This document shows positions 5,902-6,116 of a stretch of DNA of 6,116 bases, piece after piece. The stretch is taken from positions 1 to 6,116 of the forward strand of contig JALHPH010000106.1 of assembly GCA_022842565.1 (NCBI GenBank), given 5' to 3'. This DNA comes from Fimbriimonadaceae bacterium (lineage in GTDB: Bacteria; Armatimonadota; Fimbriimonadia; Fimbriimonadales; Fimbriimonadaceae). The notes under the pieces are model-generated. The model was not told the origin of the DNA and did no database searches. It was given only the letters and a program-made list of their open reading frames with translations. The position numbers and the translations under genes were made by a program. Every line of letters begins with the position of its first letter. Within the stretch, counting starts at the first letter, position 1.

Positions 5902-6116
5902 ATGACGCGTCTCAACACCATTTCGTCCATCGACGCAGCGCCGACGGCTGCAAAGCCCCTCTTGGAAGGCGTCAAAAAGCAGTTCGGCAGCGTGCCCAAT
6001 CTGTTTCGTGTCGTTGCCAACAGCCCTGCGGCGCTGGAGGGTTATCTCAGCCTCGATGGCGCACTCTCGAAAGGTTCTCTCGACGCCAAGACCCGCGAAC
6101 GCATCGCATTAGCCGT
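5902..6116 (+). CDS. Carboxymuconolactone decarboxylase/AhpD-like protein, N-terminal part (3' end outside window)
   Basis: The open frame runs from ATG 5902 to the window edge without a stop, giving 71 complete codons. The translation begins MTRLNTISSIDAAPTAAKPL and continues with KKQFGSVPNLFRVVANSPAALEG (about residues 25-47; this stretch is the family's typical FG-xVPNLFR-xxA-SPA pattern) and ends with LDAKTRERIALAV, the start of the CMD-domain helix. In AhpD-like proteins the next segment carries the CxxC-H redox site (as in NGCDYCLSAH). That site lies outside the window, so whether it is intact cannot be seen. Such proteins are small cytosolic peroxidase-related enzymes, often induced by oxidative or electrophile stress. 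It is divergent from the LysR-type gene, which probably regulates it. The family call is solid; the precise reaction is not known. Confidence 0.88.
   Translation, partial: MTRLNTISSIDAAPTAAKPLLEGVKKQFGSVPNLFRVVANSPAALEGYLSLDGALSKGSLDAKTRERIALA

Overview
The window looks like chromosomal DNA of a GC-rich Gram-negative bacterium. I would guess a proteobacterium, perhaps an alphaproteobacterium, from the base composition, the dense multi-gene packing and the LysR/AhpD-type flank; the species cannot be read from the sequence. No tRNA, rRNA, CRISPR array, insertion sequence or phage remnant is visible.

Bases 1-4842 hold the 3' part of one tightly packed plus-strand operon for a multisubunit Mrp/Mnh-type cation/proton antiporter. 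The order is MnhF (only its end) - MnhG - a fused MbhD/MbhE-MnhB protein - MnhC - MnhD - a second, divergent MnhD/NuoL-like subunit (called D' here). All five junctions are the same 4-base ATGA overlap, so translation is probably coupled along the whole operon. There is no full-length MrpA: only its C-terminal MbhD/MbhE-like part is present, fused to MnhB, and D' sits where a second large antiporter-like subunit would be needed. The order F-G-(D/E-B)-C-D matches the membrane module of archaeal Mbh-type complexes. It is also a circular permutation of the cyanobacterial-type Mrp order with two MrpD paralogues. A mrpE-like gene is expected just upstream of the window.

The small subunits (F, G, C, B) and the MbhD/E portion should form the membrane scaffold and ion path, while MnhD and D' are the two large 14-16 helix proton-translocating modules. 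MnhD has the full set of expected charged residues. D' lacks the conserved TM5 glutamate (Ser130 instead) but has a glutamate in the next helix (Glu163), and it carries a C-terminal tail that resembles a short version of the NuoL lateral-helix arrangement. These are the most interesting points in the window.

Bases 4876-5781 encode a LysR-family regulator on the minus strand, convergent with the antiporter operon. Divergent from it, starting at 5902 and cut by the window end, is a carboxymuconolactone-decarboxylase/AhpD-like protein. The regulator and this gene share a roughly 110-base intergenic region that contains a perfect 10-base palindrome, so they are likely a regulatory pair unrelated to the antiporter.
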